Origin: Breviolum minutum Mf 1.05b.01
Taxonomy: Eukaryota > Sar > Dinophyceae > Suessiales > Symbiodiniaceae
Assembly (NCBI GenBank): GCA_000507305.1
Contig: DF239038.1
Span: 186,001 to 250,000 of the forward strand
Length of the DNA: 64,000 nt
Direction of reading: 5' to 3'
Part shown: positions 32,801-42,688 of the stretch, one piece after another
How the letters are laid out: the number at the start of each line of letters is the position of its first letter
Position numbering within the stretch: the first letter of the stretch is position 1
Translations under genes and position numbers: made by a program
Notes under the pieces: generated by a model
Database searches by the model: none
Seen by the model: only the letters and a program-made list of their open reading frames with translations
What the model was told of the DNA's origin: nothing

Positions 32801-35012
32801 GTTCAAGGGGCCAGTGGAACTACCTTGGACGATTTCCTCTTTAGCAACAGCAGAGGGTGGAAGAACCTTTTTGGACATTTCTCATGAGATACCTGATGAT
32901 GAACAATGGGATGGGGCACAAGAGTTTCCCAGTGAAAGACCTCAACAAGAAGAACTCATTCCCATCACTAGGAAAACCAAGAAAGGACCAGGAGACATAG
33001 AACCATCCAAAAGAAGAACTCTGAATCCACCGACAGGACAAAAGAGGAGTGCAGAAGAGGACATCATTGATGAGAGAGGGAATGCAGGAGGAGCTAGCAG
33101 TAGCAGTAGACCTAGGCGTACAGAGGACGACGCAGAGGAATTGGAATTTAGTGCTTTTTACAGTCAAGAAGAACATTGTAAAGCCATTGAGATTGAGTTG
33201 GAAATCCCAGAGTCAAAACGAGGAATGAAGAAGTTTTTAGAGAATCCCGAAGCATTCATGGCCAATCAGATCAAAAGACGTCAGGTGGAAGTTCGAGAAC
33301 GAACACTATCACCGGCAGAGGCAGTGCAGTTCACCAAAGCCAAGGACACAGAGGTTAGAAACTTCATTGCAGCCGAGTGTTTTCAGCGGGCTACAGAGAA
33401 ATTTCCTGAAGAGAAGAACATTGTTGGAATGCGTTGGTTATTAACTTGGAAATATGATGAGAAATACAAAGATCAGGGTGGTAGAAAAGCAAAAGCAAGA
33501 GCAATAGTTTTGGGGTATCAAGATCCTAGATATGAGGAGAGGAAGACCTCAGCACCTACACCCTCAAAATCTGGTAGGCAATTATTTTTCCAATACTGTG
33601 CATGGCAGAAGATGCGGCTTTCCAAAGGGGATATTTCAGGGGCTTTTCTTCAGGGTCAAGATCTTTCTGAAGAACTTTGGTGCAGACCGGTCAAGGAGAT
33701 TTGTGAAGAACTAGGAGTTAGCGAAGGTACCCCTATGCTTCTTAAAAAGGCGGCCTATGGGTTAGTTCAAGCACCCCTTCATTGGTATCAATCCATTAGT
33801 ACGTATTTGGAAGAAATTGGTTACCACAAACTTTGGACGGAACCATGTTGCTGGATTTGGGTTGACAAGGAGGGAGTTGTTCGTTCAATTATTCATGGAC
33901 ATGTGGATGATTTTATGTTTGGTGGTCGTGACAATGACGAAATACATACAGGGTTGATGCGTGACATACAAAAGAAATTTCAGTGGGGAACATGGGAAAC
34001 TGGACAGTTTGTGCAGTGCGGTGTACACGTACAACAACATGAGGATTTTAGCATTGATTTAGAACAAACAAAATTTATTGAAGAGCTCGAAGAGATTCAT
34101 ATATCTCGCGAACGAAGTAGAAGTGAGGAACTTACAACAACAGAGGATGAGAAACGAGCATTGAGAGGAGTTTTGGGAAGTTTGTCATGGCTTTGTGGAC
34201 AAACATGTTTTCTTTTTTCTGTGGATGTGAATTTTCTTATTACAAGCATTCCTGTGAGTACAGTGGGAGATTTGAACAGAGCAAACAAATTGGTGAGAGA
34301 TATCAAAAAGTGGAAACATTTGAAATACAAAATCCATACTTTTGATTCACAACAAGGATTGGATATGGTAGTCTGGACGGATGCTGGTTGGGCAAACAGA
34401 CCAAATGGAAAAGACAGTACAGAAGGCATTTTTGTTGGATTAACTGACAAAAGACTACAACAAGGGTGGGAAACCAATGTAACACCCATTCACTGGCGCT
34501 CAGGTAAGATCGAAAGAACTTGCAGATCTCCGGCATGCGCCGAAACTATGGCGAGTCTGGACGGTGAGGACGATTTGACATATTTAAGAATACTCTGGAA
34601 TGAAATGAGGGGGATTCCTATTTGTCCCCGAGATGTTGATCAAGCTGCTTCACATACTACTGGTTATGTTATTACGGATGCAAGGAACTTGTTTGACAAG
34701 TTATCAAGGGCAACACCAGTTGTGAAGGGGGCAGAGAAACGGTCGGATATCGAGGCCATTAGTCTCCGAGAAAATCTGGATAGGGGCAACAGCAAGATAT
34801 TGTGGGTCAATGGAAATGCTATGTTGGCCAACAGTTTGACTAAACCCCAAGAAAAGAGTCAACTTATGCTGTATGTCCATATGGGTTTTAGATGGAAAGT
34901 GATATATGATGAAAATATGATGTCAGGGAAAAAGAGGACTCGACTTGGACTTGGTGCTTTCAGCGCGCACAACAACACACAAGAGGAAAACAAACAACAG
35001 GAGAGGAAGTGA
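29895..35012 (+). CDS. pol: copia pol polyprotein (integrase, RT, RNase H)
   Basis: 1705 codons. Residues 1-40 look like a short SAP-type helix pair (tentative). About residues 340-500 resemble a degraded methyltransferase fold (LWISCTCGPFCPLQRLN, VHWEFSEKSEAW). Integrase has the zinc part HRSTGH...CIAC from about residue 610, then a catalytic triad in VQMDMGSW, RVDPQGP and SIVEGAI with exactly 35 residues between the second D and E. RT from about residue 1170: GMRWLLTWKYDEKY, GDISGAFLQGQ, HVDDFMFGG. RNase H: WTDAGWANR near 1493, CRSPACAETMA near 1541. The reading frame is open throughout. Residues encoded by about 30257-30684 contain a repeated segment around an N, probably an assembly artefact, so the true protein is likely about 71 residues shorter. 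Confidence 0.9.
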   Translation: MTLIMPTKQEWINKLEKAGARVPKSWTILQMQALWEDLQEENKSTPVMDMENKIKDLKSAARKKDILVAYVTQEGGQVTNKMTIPQIFKVGEQVIMEKFEPQDTEAVGFGMHGDKTYEEIYKENPGYIKWVMDTAKEEPESHWRLKRLARWATRQQHEETLGYQMPIISGPKKVTPKAKAKAASGGSISCWXKENPGYIKWVMDTAKEEPESHWRLKRLARWATRQQHEEETLGYQMPIISGPKKVTPKAKAKAASGGSISCWPRDAREGFGDSTSPQPAQPDGEGEGRATVDSEPHQESQGDVSELGLEERLPEAMAARLAKEWHIQKNPYSQQFSSLVQHERPLLMELACYPNSLLSAEVIQRFGEGSAIRCSEWNGGDLETESGVKHAKKIIRRYRPLHLWISCTCGPFCPLQRLNRRNPQQIANLEEKQRKARLQYQGAMEVAREGKKYGTQVHWEFSEKSEAWKLPEVQDFIAHMQMEKVTCHGCAVGLKTLDNKKALCKGWTIATKNVALLQHLHLKCQRNHEKGKCEAGQAAHTARYTQPFVRKVIDSLCELEPWPKTVQELLREESAQPAAEDAGDEDGEDVEQVQFEPGERESIEKKIQHIHRSTGHGSLKNLYDTLQQRGVSDKVLFVAKHWRCIACEARKRKDPRKFATLDTIPKRWQRVQMDMGSWCHPKTKQKFHFVMMIDEASRFRMARVVSYNAANDTKWDVIKKVFEESWIPIFGQPQVLRVDPQGPMVSKNADKYAEERGLELQPIPAEAHWQISIVEGAIKTTKGMLETLARDYSEMEPTELLGRAVWVANSRDLFRGYAPIQHALGKCPDEHDHLFEQDYVKPVGPELLDDGGFREDHKIRCKAEQCFSQEQAKRRLERAERMGHRRAQVFIPGDIVFYWRNQVPLKDKTTQRVGRFLGPARVIATETRRDNHGELRPGSIVWLHRAGRLIRAAPEQLRQASPLEIQIEEFKGPVELPWTISSLATAEGGRTFLDISHEIPDDEQWDGAQEFPSERPQQEELIPITRKTKKGPGDIEPSKRRTLNPPTGQKRSAEEDIIDERGNAGGASSSSRPRRTEDDAEELEFSAFYSQEEHCKAIEIELEIPESKRGMKKFLENPEAFMANQIKRRQVEVRERTLSPAEAVQFTKAKDTEVRNFIAAECFQRATEKFPEEKNIVGMRWLLTWKYDEKYKDQGGRKAKARAIVLGYQDPRYEERKTSAPTPSKSGRQLFFQYCAWQKMRLSKGDISGAFLQGQDLSEELWCRPVKEICEELGVSEGTPMLLKKAAYGLVQAPLHWYQSISTYLEEIGYHKLWTEPCCWIWVDKEGVVRSIIHGHVDDFMFGGRDNDEIHTGLMRDIQKKFQWGTWETGQFVQCGVHVQQHEDFSIDLEQTKFIEELEEIHISRERSRSEELTTTEDEKRALRGVLGSLSWLCGQTCFLFSVDVNFLITSIPVSTVGDLNRANKLVRDIKKWKHLKYKIHTFDSQQGLDMVVWTDAGWANRPNGKDSTEGIFVGLTDKRLQQGWETNVTPIHWRSGKIERTCRSPACAETMASLDGEDDLTYLRILWNEMRGIPICPRDVDQAASHTTGYVITDARNLFDKLSRATPVVKGAEKRSDIEAISLRENLDRGNSKILWVNGNAMLANSLTKPQEKSQLMLYVHMGFRWKVIYDENMMSGKKRTRLGLGAFSAHNNTQEENKQQERK
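30257..30684 (+). other. 212-bp duplication flanking an N in pol
   Basis: 30257-30468 and 30470-30684 are the same sequence apart from one extra codon (GAA) and a C/T change, separated by a single N. This is typical of two overlapping contigs, perhaps two alleles or copies, joined end to end. Confidence 0.85.
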
Positions 35013-35117
35013 CTTGGTTGGGTCCCGTGGTGTTTTTGGGTTTTGTTTGGTGATTTAAGTAACCCTGCTCAAGAAGTTGCGTTCCAGGTTCATACCAATA
35101 AAATTGTTGGGGACCTG

Positions 35118-35208
35118 TGTAAATTCTACCATTCCACTGCAACTTCATACTCAAGATCGCCCCTAGGGTTTTGTGGAAAAAGCCCGATTGTCCGCTGTGC
35201 AATTTGCA
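35118..35208 (+). repeat. 3' LTR of copia element (91 bp)
   Basis: Identical to 27585-27675. It is preceded by TTGTTGGGGACC, a weak purine-rich stretch that may act as the plus-strand primer. It is followed by a TA-rich microsatellite. Confidence 0.85.
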
Positions 35209-35564
35209 TATGTATATATATATATTATGTGTAGATAAGTATATAAGTATATGATATGTAGATAAGTATATGTATATAGGTATATATATATGTGAGCTCT
35301 CGTTATATCCACGAGAGACAATGCTTGACCACGACATGATATCTCTGACCACGAGATTTGATTCTTTAACATTCTTTGACCAGATTTGATTCCATACCCA
35401 TGATATTTGAATTGGTTTTGGGATAACATTTTGAATTGTTCTAGCTGCAGCTGTCTGGGGGACGGCAAGTTGTGTCTAAGATAAACTTATGCAACACATG
35501 TTGCGATATAATTGCATCAACTTGCCGCTGTCTCCGGGCTTTTTGGGGATATAATGCAGCGTCT

Positions 35565-35745
35565 CTAGTTCCCCTGACACTTCCGCCCTCCTGCCTGGGA
35601 AACTCCCAGCTTTGAAGCTGATGTCTTGCGCTTGGAAGGATTAACAGGTGAAACAACTCCAACACCAGCTTCTGGGGGAGCCTGGCTTGGATGTTGAAAC
35701 AGCATACACCCGGTGCGTTTTTTTTTGGTGACTGAAGATTTTGAA
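35565..35745 (-). CDS. probable exon, tail of a minus-strand gene
   Basis: Frame reads PSQAPPEAGVGVVSPVNPSK and RKTSASKLGVSQAGGRKCQG before a stop: Pro/Ser/Lys-rich and coding-like. Probably follows the exon at 36142-36266. Family unknown. Confidence 0.35.
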
Positions 35746-36141
35746 GTTTTTTTTTCCATCACGCAATGCCAGGCAAATTGTAATGGGATCATTGTGCAGC
35801 AGAGACATGATTGTTCTTCCAATGCATTGTTGATAAACCAAAGTGATGCTATTTCGATGCTTGAAATACATCATTAGGTAGTTTTTCCTGGAATCCCTGG
35901 GAAAGCATTTTCCAGGAGATATATACATGCAATTTCTCATGCGTTCATTTACCATTGTGTACATTGTTGCTTCATGGTGAGCTTATCAAAATGAAACATC
36001 CATACTATTCTATACTTGTACACCTCTCTGCATCCCTGAAAAAGATGTTTTAGCTATATATCTAAGATATTACACCAACTGTCCCAAATGACCTTATACA
36101 TACATACCTCCCTTTTAATGACTGGCAATCTTAGCCTTTAC

Positions 36142-36266
36142 CAAAAAAACCCACCGGGCGATTGGACGGACCACAGGAGATACTCCTCTTCGTGGGTGAT
36201 CATTCCACAGGAGTTTGGGATCTCATCTTGAAGTGACCCGGCTGCCTTTAGTTGTGCGGGAAGTAC
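36142..36266 (-). CDS. probable internal exon, minus strand
   Basis: Acceptor AACCTCAG|GTAC, donor TTTTTG|GTAAAGG. The frame reads VLPAQLKAAGSLQDEIPNSC and GMITHEEEYLLWSVQSPGG. Both splice sites fit and the peptide is protein-like. Family unknown. Confidence 0.45.
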
Positions 36267-37021
36267 CTGAGGTTAGCCAAAGTAAACAGACGTGATAGGT
36301 TGTAAATTCGCATTATTTTATAATAGGGGATGGTCATCAACCGAACAATAAGGATTTATATACCTATCGTAAGGAATTCCGAAATTCCTAAAGGTGGGAT
36401 GGCCATCCCCAATATAGGGAGTGTAGACCATGGTACATATGGTCAAACACTCGGACAATGTAGCAACGCAGCATCCATCATGGTATGGAAGGTGGAAAAC
36501 TGGAAATTTTCCATGGAACCATGTTAGTCTCCAAGAGAGTAAACCCCATGTTCCTGTGCAGCTCAGTATTTGTGTCATTTTTTGGTTGAAGTGAAGATGT
36601 GTAGAGTATATAGACTTACATATTACATATTCATACATATATATATAAATATATATATATATATAAATATGAAAATGCATATACAGATTGACATATATAC
36701 ATATTTATTTATATGCTTATACAGACTGGAGTCATTACTCCTTACCGTTTTGCCCTCATTTTTCCAACTGCTAGTAGCTTGGAAACTTGATTCTGAATCA
36801 CCAAACTGCTGTTTTCTAGGGCGAAAAAATCCATCGAAACGGGGGATTTATAGGTTTTCTTGAGTCGAAACTTTGGGTCAACACCCAAATGGGCAGAAAA
36901 CCTGTAAGTTTGTCCGTTGTTGAAATGTGATGAAAAATGTGACAGGGGTTGATTCCATATGAACCAATGACTTGTAAAATAAGGCATCAGTCTGTTGGAT
37001 ATGCAAACCAGTGTGATTCCA

Positions 37022-37128
37022 TATGGGTGTTTCCAAAAATAGGGGTACCCCCAAATCATCCACTTTAGTAGGGTTTTCCATAATAAACTATCCATTTTGG
37101 GGTACCACCATTTTCGGAAACACCCATA
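37022..37128. repeat. family-L palindrome
   Basis: GGGTGTTTCCAAAAATAGGG at the left and TTTTCGGAAACACCC at the right, with CCAAATCATCCACTTTAGTA inside. Second copy at 24426-24522. Confidence 0.75.
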
Positions 37129-37616
37129 TCAATGTTGGGATGTTTGTTTTGAACATTCACATTGCACTGATGGTTCCGCAGCGATGAATGAAGATGTGGA
37201 GCAATGATGGAAACCCATGAAACCCATATCTGGATGTTAGATCTTCACTCGTGAAGATCGTCTAAGCATATCTTAGCAATTCTTTTTTTTTTATGTCTGG
37301 TAAAATGGGGAACACAACCATAAAATCCATTGTTTTCTAGGTGGTGCTTTCAAAGACTTTTTTTAAAGGTTGAGCCTGATCCGAAAGAGAAAATGATCCA
37401 ATTCGACTTGACGCATAATTTTCAACCGGGTGGCAAAAAACCACCAACTACCCTTGAAAATTAATAACATGTCACCAAAAAAAATACCATTTCAAAAGGA
37501 AGATAGTCTTCCAACCCTGCATTTTTCAGGGGATATTCGTTAGTCTTTGGGGGGAAGTGTCTTTCGCAAGGGCATCTATTCCAGGCCACATGATTGGCAT
37601 TCAATTACCAAGTTAT

Positions 37617-37727
37617 ACTGTCGATGGAAAAGACATCCTGCACCAGTTGAGGTTAGTAGGTTACCCCATTATTTACCAGGTTCTATACATCCCAGGTGGT
37701 TGCTTGGGATGTCTTCCATCAACAGTA
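37617..37727. repeat. family-D palindrome
   Basis: TACTGTCGATGG at the left, CTTCCATCAACAGTA at the right, with CCCATTATTTACCAGG in the loop. TA at both edges. Confidence 0.75.
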
Positions 37728-37823
37728 GCCATGGGGTTCTCTAGGTGTTTCGCTTCGAAAACCCATGATTTTAAGTGCCTTTCCAGTCGCTTTTTCAGGT
37801 ACTTGTTGCCCCTCCATCCGCAG

Positions 37824-37904
37824 GGAACCGCCTTGGTCAAGATCGTGAAGCTTGGGTCTTCCCAGCTCTGTGGAAGGTGTACCAAGTGAGCCCCGTCACC
37901 AGTT
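37824..37904 (+). CDS. probable exon, unknown protein
   Basis: Between CATCCGCAG|G and AGTT|GTAAGT. The frame reads NRLGQDREAWVFPALWKVYQ then VSPVTS. Both splice signals are good. The following intron starts with the family-E palindrome only a few bases after the donor. Confidence 0.45.
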
Positions 37905-37909
37905 GTAAG

Positions 37910-38011
37910 TACACCCCCGAAATTTAACATGGAACCTGAAATGATGGTTTTTCATAGGAATCTCCTCTTCTAGGGGTTCATTTTCAGGTTCCATGTTAGT
38001 TTTCGGGGGAG
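37910..38011. repeat. family-E palindrome (complete)
   Basis: CCCCCGAAATTTAACATGGA at the left pairs with TCCATGTTAGTTTTCGGGGG at the right; GGTTTTTCATAGG and TTCATTTTCAGG lie inside. It begins within 10 bp of a splice donor. Confidence 0.75.
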
Positions 38012-38266
38012 TAGGACTACAACCTGCGCTTTATAGTTGTGATTACCTCAGTTACCCTCATTTATTTTTCGGCCATTTCTAGGGGGCAGGCCCCATGTCA
38101 CATGTCACTTGATTTCACCATCGGCTTGGGGTAGCCGGCCCCATCTTGTGCGGTCAAACGTGTTGGGGGTTTCACTGGGTTCATTCCCCCTCTTCCCCTC
38201 GAACCAAAAGATAAGATTTTTGGCACCTACCATTCTTCTGGGGGAGATGTTTTTTTTTGAAAATAC

Positions 38267-38379
38267 TACCCTCCGAAACTAACAGCTCGCCCCTGAACAT
38301 GGATTTTTTGGAATACTAGTTTCTAGTTTCCTTTTGGGATGGCCTATTTTCAGGTGCTATGTTAGTTTCAGGGAGGGTA
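38267..38379. repeat. family-B palindrome
   Basis: TACCCTCCGAAACTAACAGC at the left, TATGTTAGTTTCAGGGAGGGTA at the right, the usual arm of the family, with CGCCCCTGAA and TTTTCAGGTGC inside. Confidence 0.8.
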
Positions 38380-38595
38380 GAAGTTTGCATTGTTTGTTTG
38401 AAAACAACACGCCTAAAATCTTTGGAGATTGGTCAGGGAACATAAGCACACGTTTCAGGTCACGTTTTTTTTGTTGGGATAAATTGGAGGTGGGAAATTT
38501 TTATCAAAGCACCAATCAGGCCGTGATGTAACGGAATCCCCATAAAAGAACCTTGAAAGGTTACAAGACCTTCATTGTAGGTAAGATTGGAAAAG

Positions 38596-38663
38596 CGTGA
38601 ACCCAAACTTGTTCGGCAGACGGGAAAGACGGGCTGGGAAATCTACGAGGTTTCGCCAGCTGA
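38596..38663 (+). CDS. probable exon, unknown protein
   Basis: After GGAAAAG| the frame reads REPKLVRQTGKTGWEIYEVS then PAE and a stop, a coding-like peptide. The exon may end before the stop at an unrecognised donor. Confidence 0.35.
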
Positions 38664-39278
38664 ATGAAATCCTACACTTGTTTTTTGTTAGGGATTCTGA
38701 AATCACTCAATTACCGAAATCACTCATTACCCAGAACCCAACTGACCCTTGTTTTGATTGGAAAAGACCTTGTGTTGGGGGGGTTGACCTTCAAAAACAG
38801 AGGTCATTGGGGCTCTATATCTATGGTATATACGGTTATTGGGACTCTTCAGAAAGTGATTTTTGGTACTCGTAGTAGCTACCGAAATCACGCATTTTAG
38901 CGTACCAAAGGCAGGAAGGGTTTTTGGATTTTCTATATGTCCCCGCCGTTACAAGGTGGGGGCGGTTGTTTCAATCATCATCCGCAGAGGGGCTTAGAAT
39001 GATAGCAACCAATCTCTTTTAGTCATCCTCAAGAGGGACATTAATAAACTCTTAAAGAGGTGCCATCTCTCTGATTGTTGGCATTGTTGCCATGAGCTGT
39101 TGCATAATGAAGGTCTACAGTGGTTTCCAAAAGAATGTTAAGGTAACTTTAATAGGAACTTCATATTTTATTTGATATCAGTTTACCAAAACCTCAGGAT
39201 TTTTGGCAGGACTATAAATTAATTAGATAAACTAACCTTCATTTGCCACTGGAATCCTTGGGGTGTAGATCCAACATT

Positions 39279-39399
39279 TACAATCCCGAAAACTAACAAA
39301 TCGCCTCTGAAAATGGATGCTTGGAAGATGATCCTTTCCTTTTGGGATGACCTACACCATGTATTTTCAGGGGCCATGTTTTTCTTGCAGGGAGCGTAC
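39279..39399. repeat. family-B palindrome, diverged
   Basis: TACAATCCCGAAAACTAACA at the left, ATTTTCAGGGGCCATGTTTT and GGGAGCGTA at the right. It ends about 20 bp before the acceptor of the exon at 39420. Confidence 0.6.
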
Positions 39400-39419
39400 A
39401 CCACCTCGTTTTGTTTCAG

Positions 39420-39509
39420 CTTCATCTGCTGAGTTTCACCAAGACATTCAGCCAAGTTCCACCACCAGCCTGAGGCGTTGGGTGTTGCGCCGCGATCTGA
39501 CAGTTCGAG
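39420..39509 (+). CDS. probable exon, unknown protein
   Basis: Acceptor TTTTGTTTCAG|, donor TTCGAG|GTAAAG. The frame reads SAEFHQDIQPSSTTSLRRWV and LRRDLTVR. Good splice signals on both sides. Confidence 0.45.
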
Positions 39510-39765
39510 GTAAAGGCCATGGTGGGGTTTTGCTATTCATACATTACACCCCGGAAGATTAACATGTAACATAATCATGGAGGTTTGGAAGATCATTTTC
39601 CTTTCTAAATGGGTGATTTGTAGGTGAACCATGTCAATCTTCCAGGGTGTACTGGGACAGTGCATTTGAGAATGGGATCCCATCAGGGTAAGGATTTGCA
39701 AAGAAATTTGCCCAGATTAATATTACTATCCTGGGAACCTACCGTAATTAAATGGCACCTTTGAG

Positions 39766-39900
39766 GTAACGATGATTTTCCCAACTTCCCCGTTTGGGTG
39801 GGACCGATATGCGATATGTGATCATGCCCTGGAGGGTAATTGGAACATCTCCTTGGTCACTTTGCTTATGCGTCCCGTGGACCCTTCAGATCCCTCCCAG
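39766..39900 (+). CDS. probable exon, unknown protein
   Basis: Acceptor CCTTTGAG|G, donor CCCAG|GTAGCT. 45 codons in one phase: VTMIFPTSPFGWDRYAICDH, then NWNISLVTLLMRPVDPSDPS. Followed after perhaps only 41 bp by another exon at 39942. Confidence 0.5.
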
Positions 39901-39941
39901 GTAGCTTCAATTGGACCCTTCTTTGCGTCTTCTTCCTGCAG

Positions 39942-40005
39942 CAGCATGGATTTCTGTTTGGGGCACCCAGGACCGTAGCATCAGATTTTGGAACAAGGGA
40001 GATGA
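39942..40005 (+). CDS. probable exon, possibly WD-like
   Basis: After CTTCCTGCAG| one frame reads AWISVWGTQDRSIRFWNKGD. The D-x-SIRFW ending is typical of a WD repeat, but the phase does not join 39766-39900 simply, so the frame is open. Donor GAG|GTAGAT. Confidence 0.3.
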
Positions 40006-40454
40006 GGAGGTAGATGTTACCCCATGGTCAAAGTGACCATGGCATGGCTAACTAACCGTCAAACAAAAGGTGGGTGAAGCAACCGGGCGAAAACATCAAC
40101 CAATACATAGATGGTAACTGTGCCATCTACTTTTACCTTGGTAGGTCAAAAGGTTTGGAGTTTTTCATCCATACATTGGAACTACCCTCCACCCAGGATT
40201 CCATTCACCACCAGGATTATTCCATTTTTAGTGGGGAATCCCTATAAACCTTCATTTGTAACTGCTACTGGGTTGGGGGTAGACCGAATCCATACATGTT
40301 TCCACAAATTCCAAGCCTACCCCTCTAAAAACATATAGCGCACCTGTAGGACAGAAAAAAAAGATGTCATTTGAGCAGCGTTCAAAACCACCGGTTGGTT
40401 GTTGTAATATAGGGGGGTAAATTACGAAGTTCTTTAGGGATTATAAGGATTCAG

Positions 40455-40560
40455 CTATGAACCACCCAGTCATCCCAGGGATGGCAGCTGAGGGTGAAGC
40501 CTTCACGTTGCCTCCCCCCAAGCTTCGCCAGCAAAGCTTGCGAATCGAAGCTTCGTTTTT
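40455..40560 (+). CDS. probable exon, unknown protein
   Basis: After GATTCAG| the frame reads MNHPVIPGMAAEGEAFTLPP then PKLRQQSLRIEA. It is coding-like; the end is not resolved. Confidence 0.3.
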
Positions 40561-40615
40561 TTTTTGGGGAGGAATGACCACGATTTCAGATTGGGGAAAC
40601 CCCCAGGTGATTCAC

Positions 40616-40735
40616 TTGGTTGTCCCAGGAAGTCAGTAAATGGCTTGTAAATGGCTTATAACCCAATATACACCATTTTATAAGTAGGTTATAACTCCCA
40701 TTTACCAACCATTTACTAACTTCCTGGGACATCCA
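40616..40735. repeat. family-H palindrome
   Basis: TTGTCCCAGGAAGTCAGTAA at the left is the inverse of TTACTAACTTCCTGGGACA at the right; AAATGGCTTATAACC pairs with GGTTATAACTCCCATTT. Second copy at 23972. Confidence 0.8.
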
Positions 40736-41255
40736 AGCATGATCTGCAGCCATTTTTAGTGCCTAGGAAGCCTTGAGCTTTGCAAAAAGATGATGGAAGC
40801 AGAAACAAGAGGAGTCATCCCGCATTCCTTCCATCCCCGTGACCTTACAATCGGGTGTAGCAAAGATAGTTAGGCACCAACAAAAATAATTGCAAAAATC
40901 ATTTAAAATACCATTTTAGGGATTGGCATCGCACTATAGTTAAAGAAAGAGTCCAGTCATGGCCAAGGGAATGGAAATTACCTACCTGAATCTGGATTTG
41001 AAATTTGCTTGTAGCCATCCAATGTTCGTGTTCTCATGTTTTCTTCAACACAAAACATATTCCTATTACAGTAAAAGGAACCTATAATAGTTTAGTATCA
41101 TAGGCCATCACCAAAAAAACATATCTGTCTTATTTTTATTTTTTTTGACCCACTTCTACCTAATTCTACATTAGTTAATGTCACCTTCCAACAAACAAAA
41201 TCCCATTTTCAGCGCCCACCTTCTTCAACAAAAAAACACCGGTTGCATAGCCACC

Positions 41256-41428
41256 ATGCACTGCCACTCGATGCCTCATCGCAAAAGCTGCACGCTGGTG
41301 GCAGCCCTTGGCCTCGCCAGCGTGGTCGTAACTGTGGGACTACCAAGCTTTGCACTGCCACGACGTGGAGCTACCCTGGCGTTGGGTGGTCTTGGAGAAG
41401 CTCAGTCCAAGTGGTTTGGTGGGGGGAG
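41256..41428 (+). CDS. first exon, hydrophobic N-terminus (signal or anchor)
   Basis: ATG in CCACCATGC. MHCHSMPHRKSC, then a hydrophobic run of about 19 residues (TLVAALGLASVVVTVGLPSF), then Arg- and Gly-rich sequence to the donor at GGGAG|GTTTGG. The layout fits a signal peptide, membrane anchor or the first part of a plastid-targeting leader. Probably starts the gene that continues at 42363, 43377, 43673, 44910 and 45677. Confidence 0.5.
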
Positions 41429-42151
41429 GTTTGGGGGGAAGGATGGGGGGTGGATGTGAGATGCAGATATGGGTGGATGTGGTTATAGGGGCCCCACAAC
41501 CCAACCATTTCCCATTAATATGAAGGGTGTGTCTATGTGCAGCTATGTGGTGGATGTGTGAGATGTGCTAGATAGTTTTTTTGGTTGTGTCTTGATAGAT
41601 ACCTCTCAGTTTTGTACAATAATTTACTCAGGTAAAACGTACTAAGTGTTGGATGGGGGTGGTTTTTCAGGAGAAATACCATGTCTTGCCCCTGAAAAAA
41701 TGATGGCTTGGAAGAGTGCCTTCTCTTTGGGTCCGGTGCCCTTTTGCAAAGGATCAACAGGTGCTGAAAATGATGTCACACCCTCCGAACTTGATCTTTG
41801 GAAAGCTGAAGTTGTTTCAGAAAAACATACACTCCGGGATCAACTAACATAGCTGGCTGGAAAGTGAAACCAGTTGAAGATGTATTTCCTTCATAAACTA
41901 AGGATTTTACATTGCCATCTTAGTTTACAGGAGGGTAGGTTGAAGATGTGTTTTTGCTCTTTTTCATGAATTCGTCCCCATTGGTGTTTTTTCAACCCAA
42001 ATCTCTTGGTGGTTTGGTGGTACCTCTCATAGACCGGCGTGTCTTTTCCGGTTATAATATCCAAGACTTGCGATTGGACAATGAAGTGCAGATTCACGGT
42101 GTGATTAAACAACAAAGGGGGGTCACTTCTAAGATGTTGGTTTGATTTACA

Positions 42152-42256
42152 CACTGTTGATGGACAAAATCCTGCACCAGTTGATAGGTAGTTTATCCCA
42201 TTATTTGCAAGGTTTTATACATACCAGGCGGTGCAGGATTTCGTCCATCAACAGTA
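42152..42256. repeat. family-D palindrome
   Basis: CACTGTTGATGGACAAAATCC at the left, AGGATTTCGTCCATCAACAGTA at the right, TATCCCATTATTTGCAAGG inside. Confidence 0.8.
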
Positions 42257-42362
42257 TCTGCCATTTTTTTCCCCGTGTTTCGTTTCGGGATAGGGTGGAT
42301 GCTCACCCCAACCCCCCAACCTTCAACCCGGTTTCGGGGAGTGTGTCACTTCGGTGCCTAAG

Positions 42363-42531
42363 GCGATGGGTTGGGCTGGCTATTTGGGAAGCGAGGTGGA
42401 TGTGAATGTGAAAGGTGATGCTGCAGTGCAGTTGGGCTTAGGTGCTCGGGAGATTGAGGATGCGACAGGTTGGGTACCTCGGATTGCACCACAGTTTTTT
42501 GTTGGTTGGGAGGATGTATGGGTTGAAGGGG
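42363..42531 (+). CDS. probable exon ending at a palindrome
   Basis: Acceptor GTGCCTAAG|G, donor AAGGGG|GTGTGA. The frame reads AMGWAGYLGSEVDVNVKGDA, AVQLGLGAREIEDATGWVPR and QFFVGWEDVWVEGG. The family-D palindrome starts within seven bases of the donor, so the intron is essentially that element. Function unknown; likely upstream part of the ADP-ribosyltransferase-like protein. Confidence 0.5.
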
Positions 42532-42537
42532 GTGTGA

Positions 42538-42641
42538 TACTGTTGATGGACAAAATCCTGCACCACCTGGGATGGTTAAAACCCTATAAATAATGGGATA
42601 TTCATCATCCTTGGTGGTGCAGGATTTCTTCCATCAACCGT
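42538..42641. repeat. family-D palindrome next to a donor site
   Basis: TACTGTTGATGGACAAAATC at the left, GATTTCTTCCATCAACCGTA at the right, GGTGCAGG and CCTGCACC paired inside. Confidence 0.8.
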
Positions 42642-42688
42642 ATGGGCCGTATGGGGGATGAGCTGACAGTTGAGCAATGAAAAAGGGC

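Larger units (their letters stand above)
27585..35208 (+). mobile_element. complete Ty1/copia LTR retrotransposon
   Basis: 7.6 kb: 91-bp LTR, primer-binding site, gag-protease ORF, pol ORF in the copia order integrase, reverse transcriptase, RNase H, then an identical LTR. Identical LTRs and open frames indicate a recent insertion. The copy is interrupted only by a probable assembly duplication around the N at 30469. Copia is inferred from the integrase-before-RT order and motif content. Confidence 0.92.
36267..37823. other. stretch without clear exons
   Basis: Contains TA microsatellites (36620-36720), the family-L copy at 37022, a diverged family-A copy near 37337-37446 and the family-D copy at 37617. 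No exon could be supported. Confidence 0.35.

Noticed and set aside
27575..35220. 5-bp target duplication of the copia element
   Set aside because: ATATA precedes and TATGT follows the element; both are just TA-rich, so no duplication is claimed.
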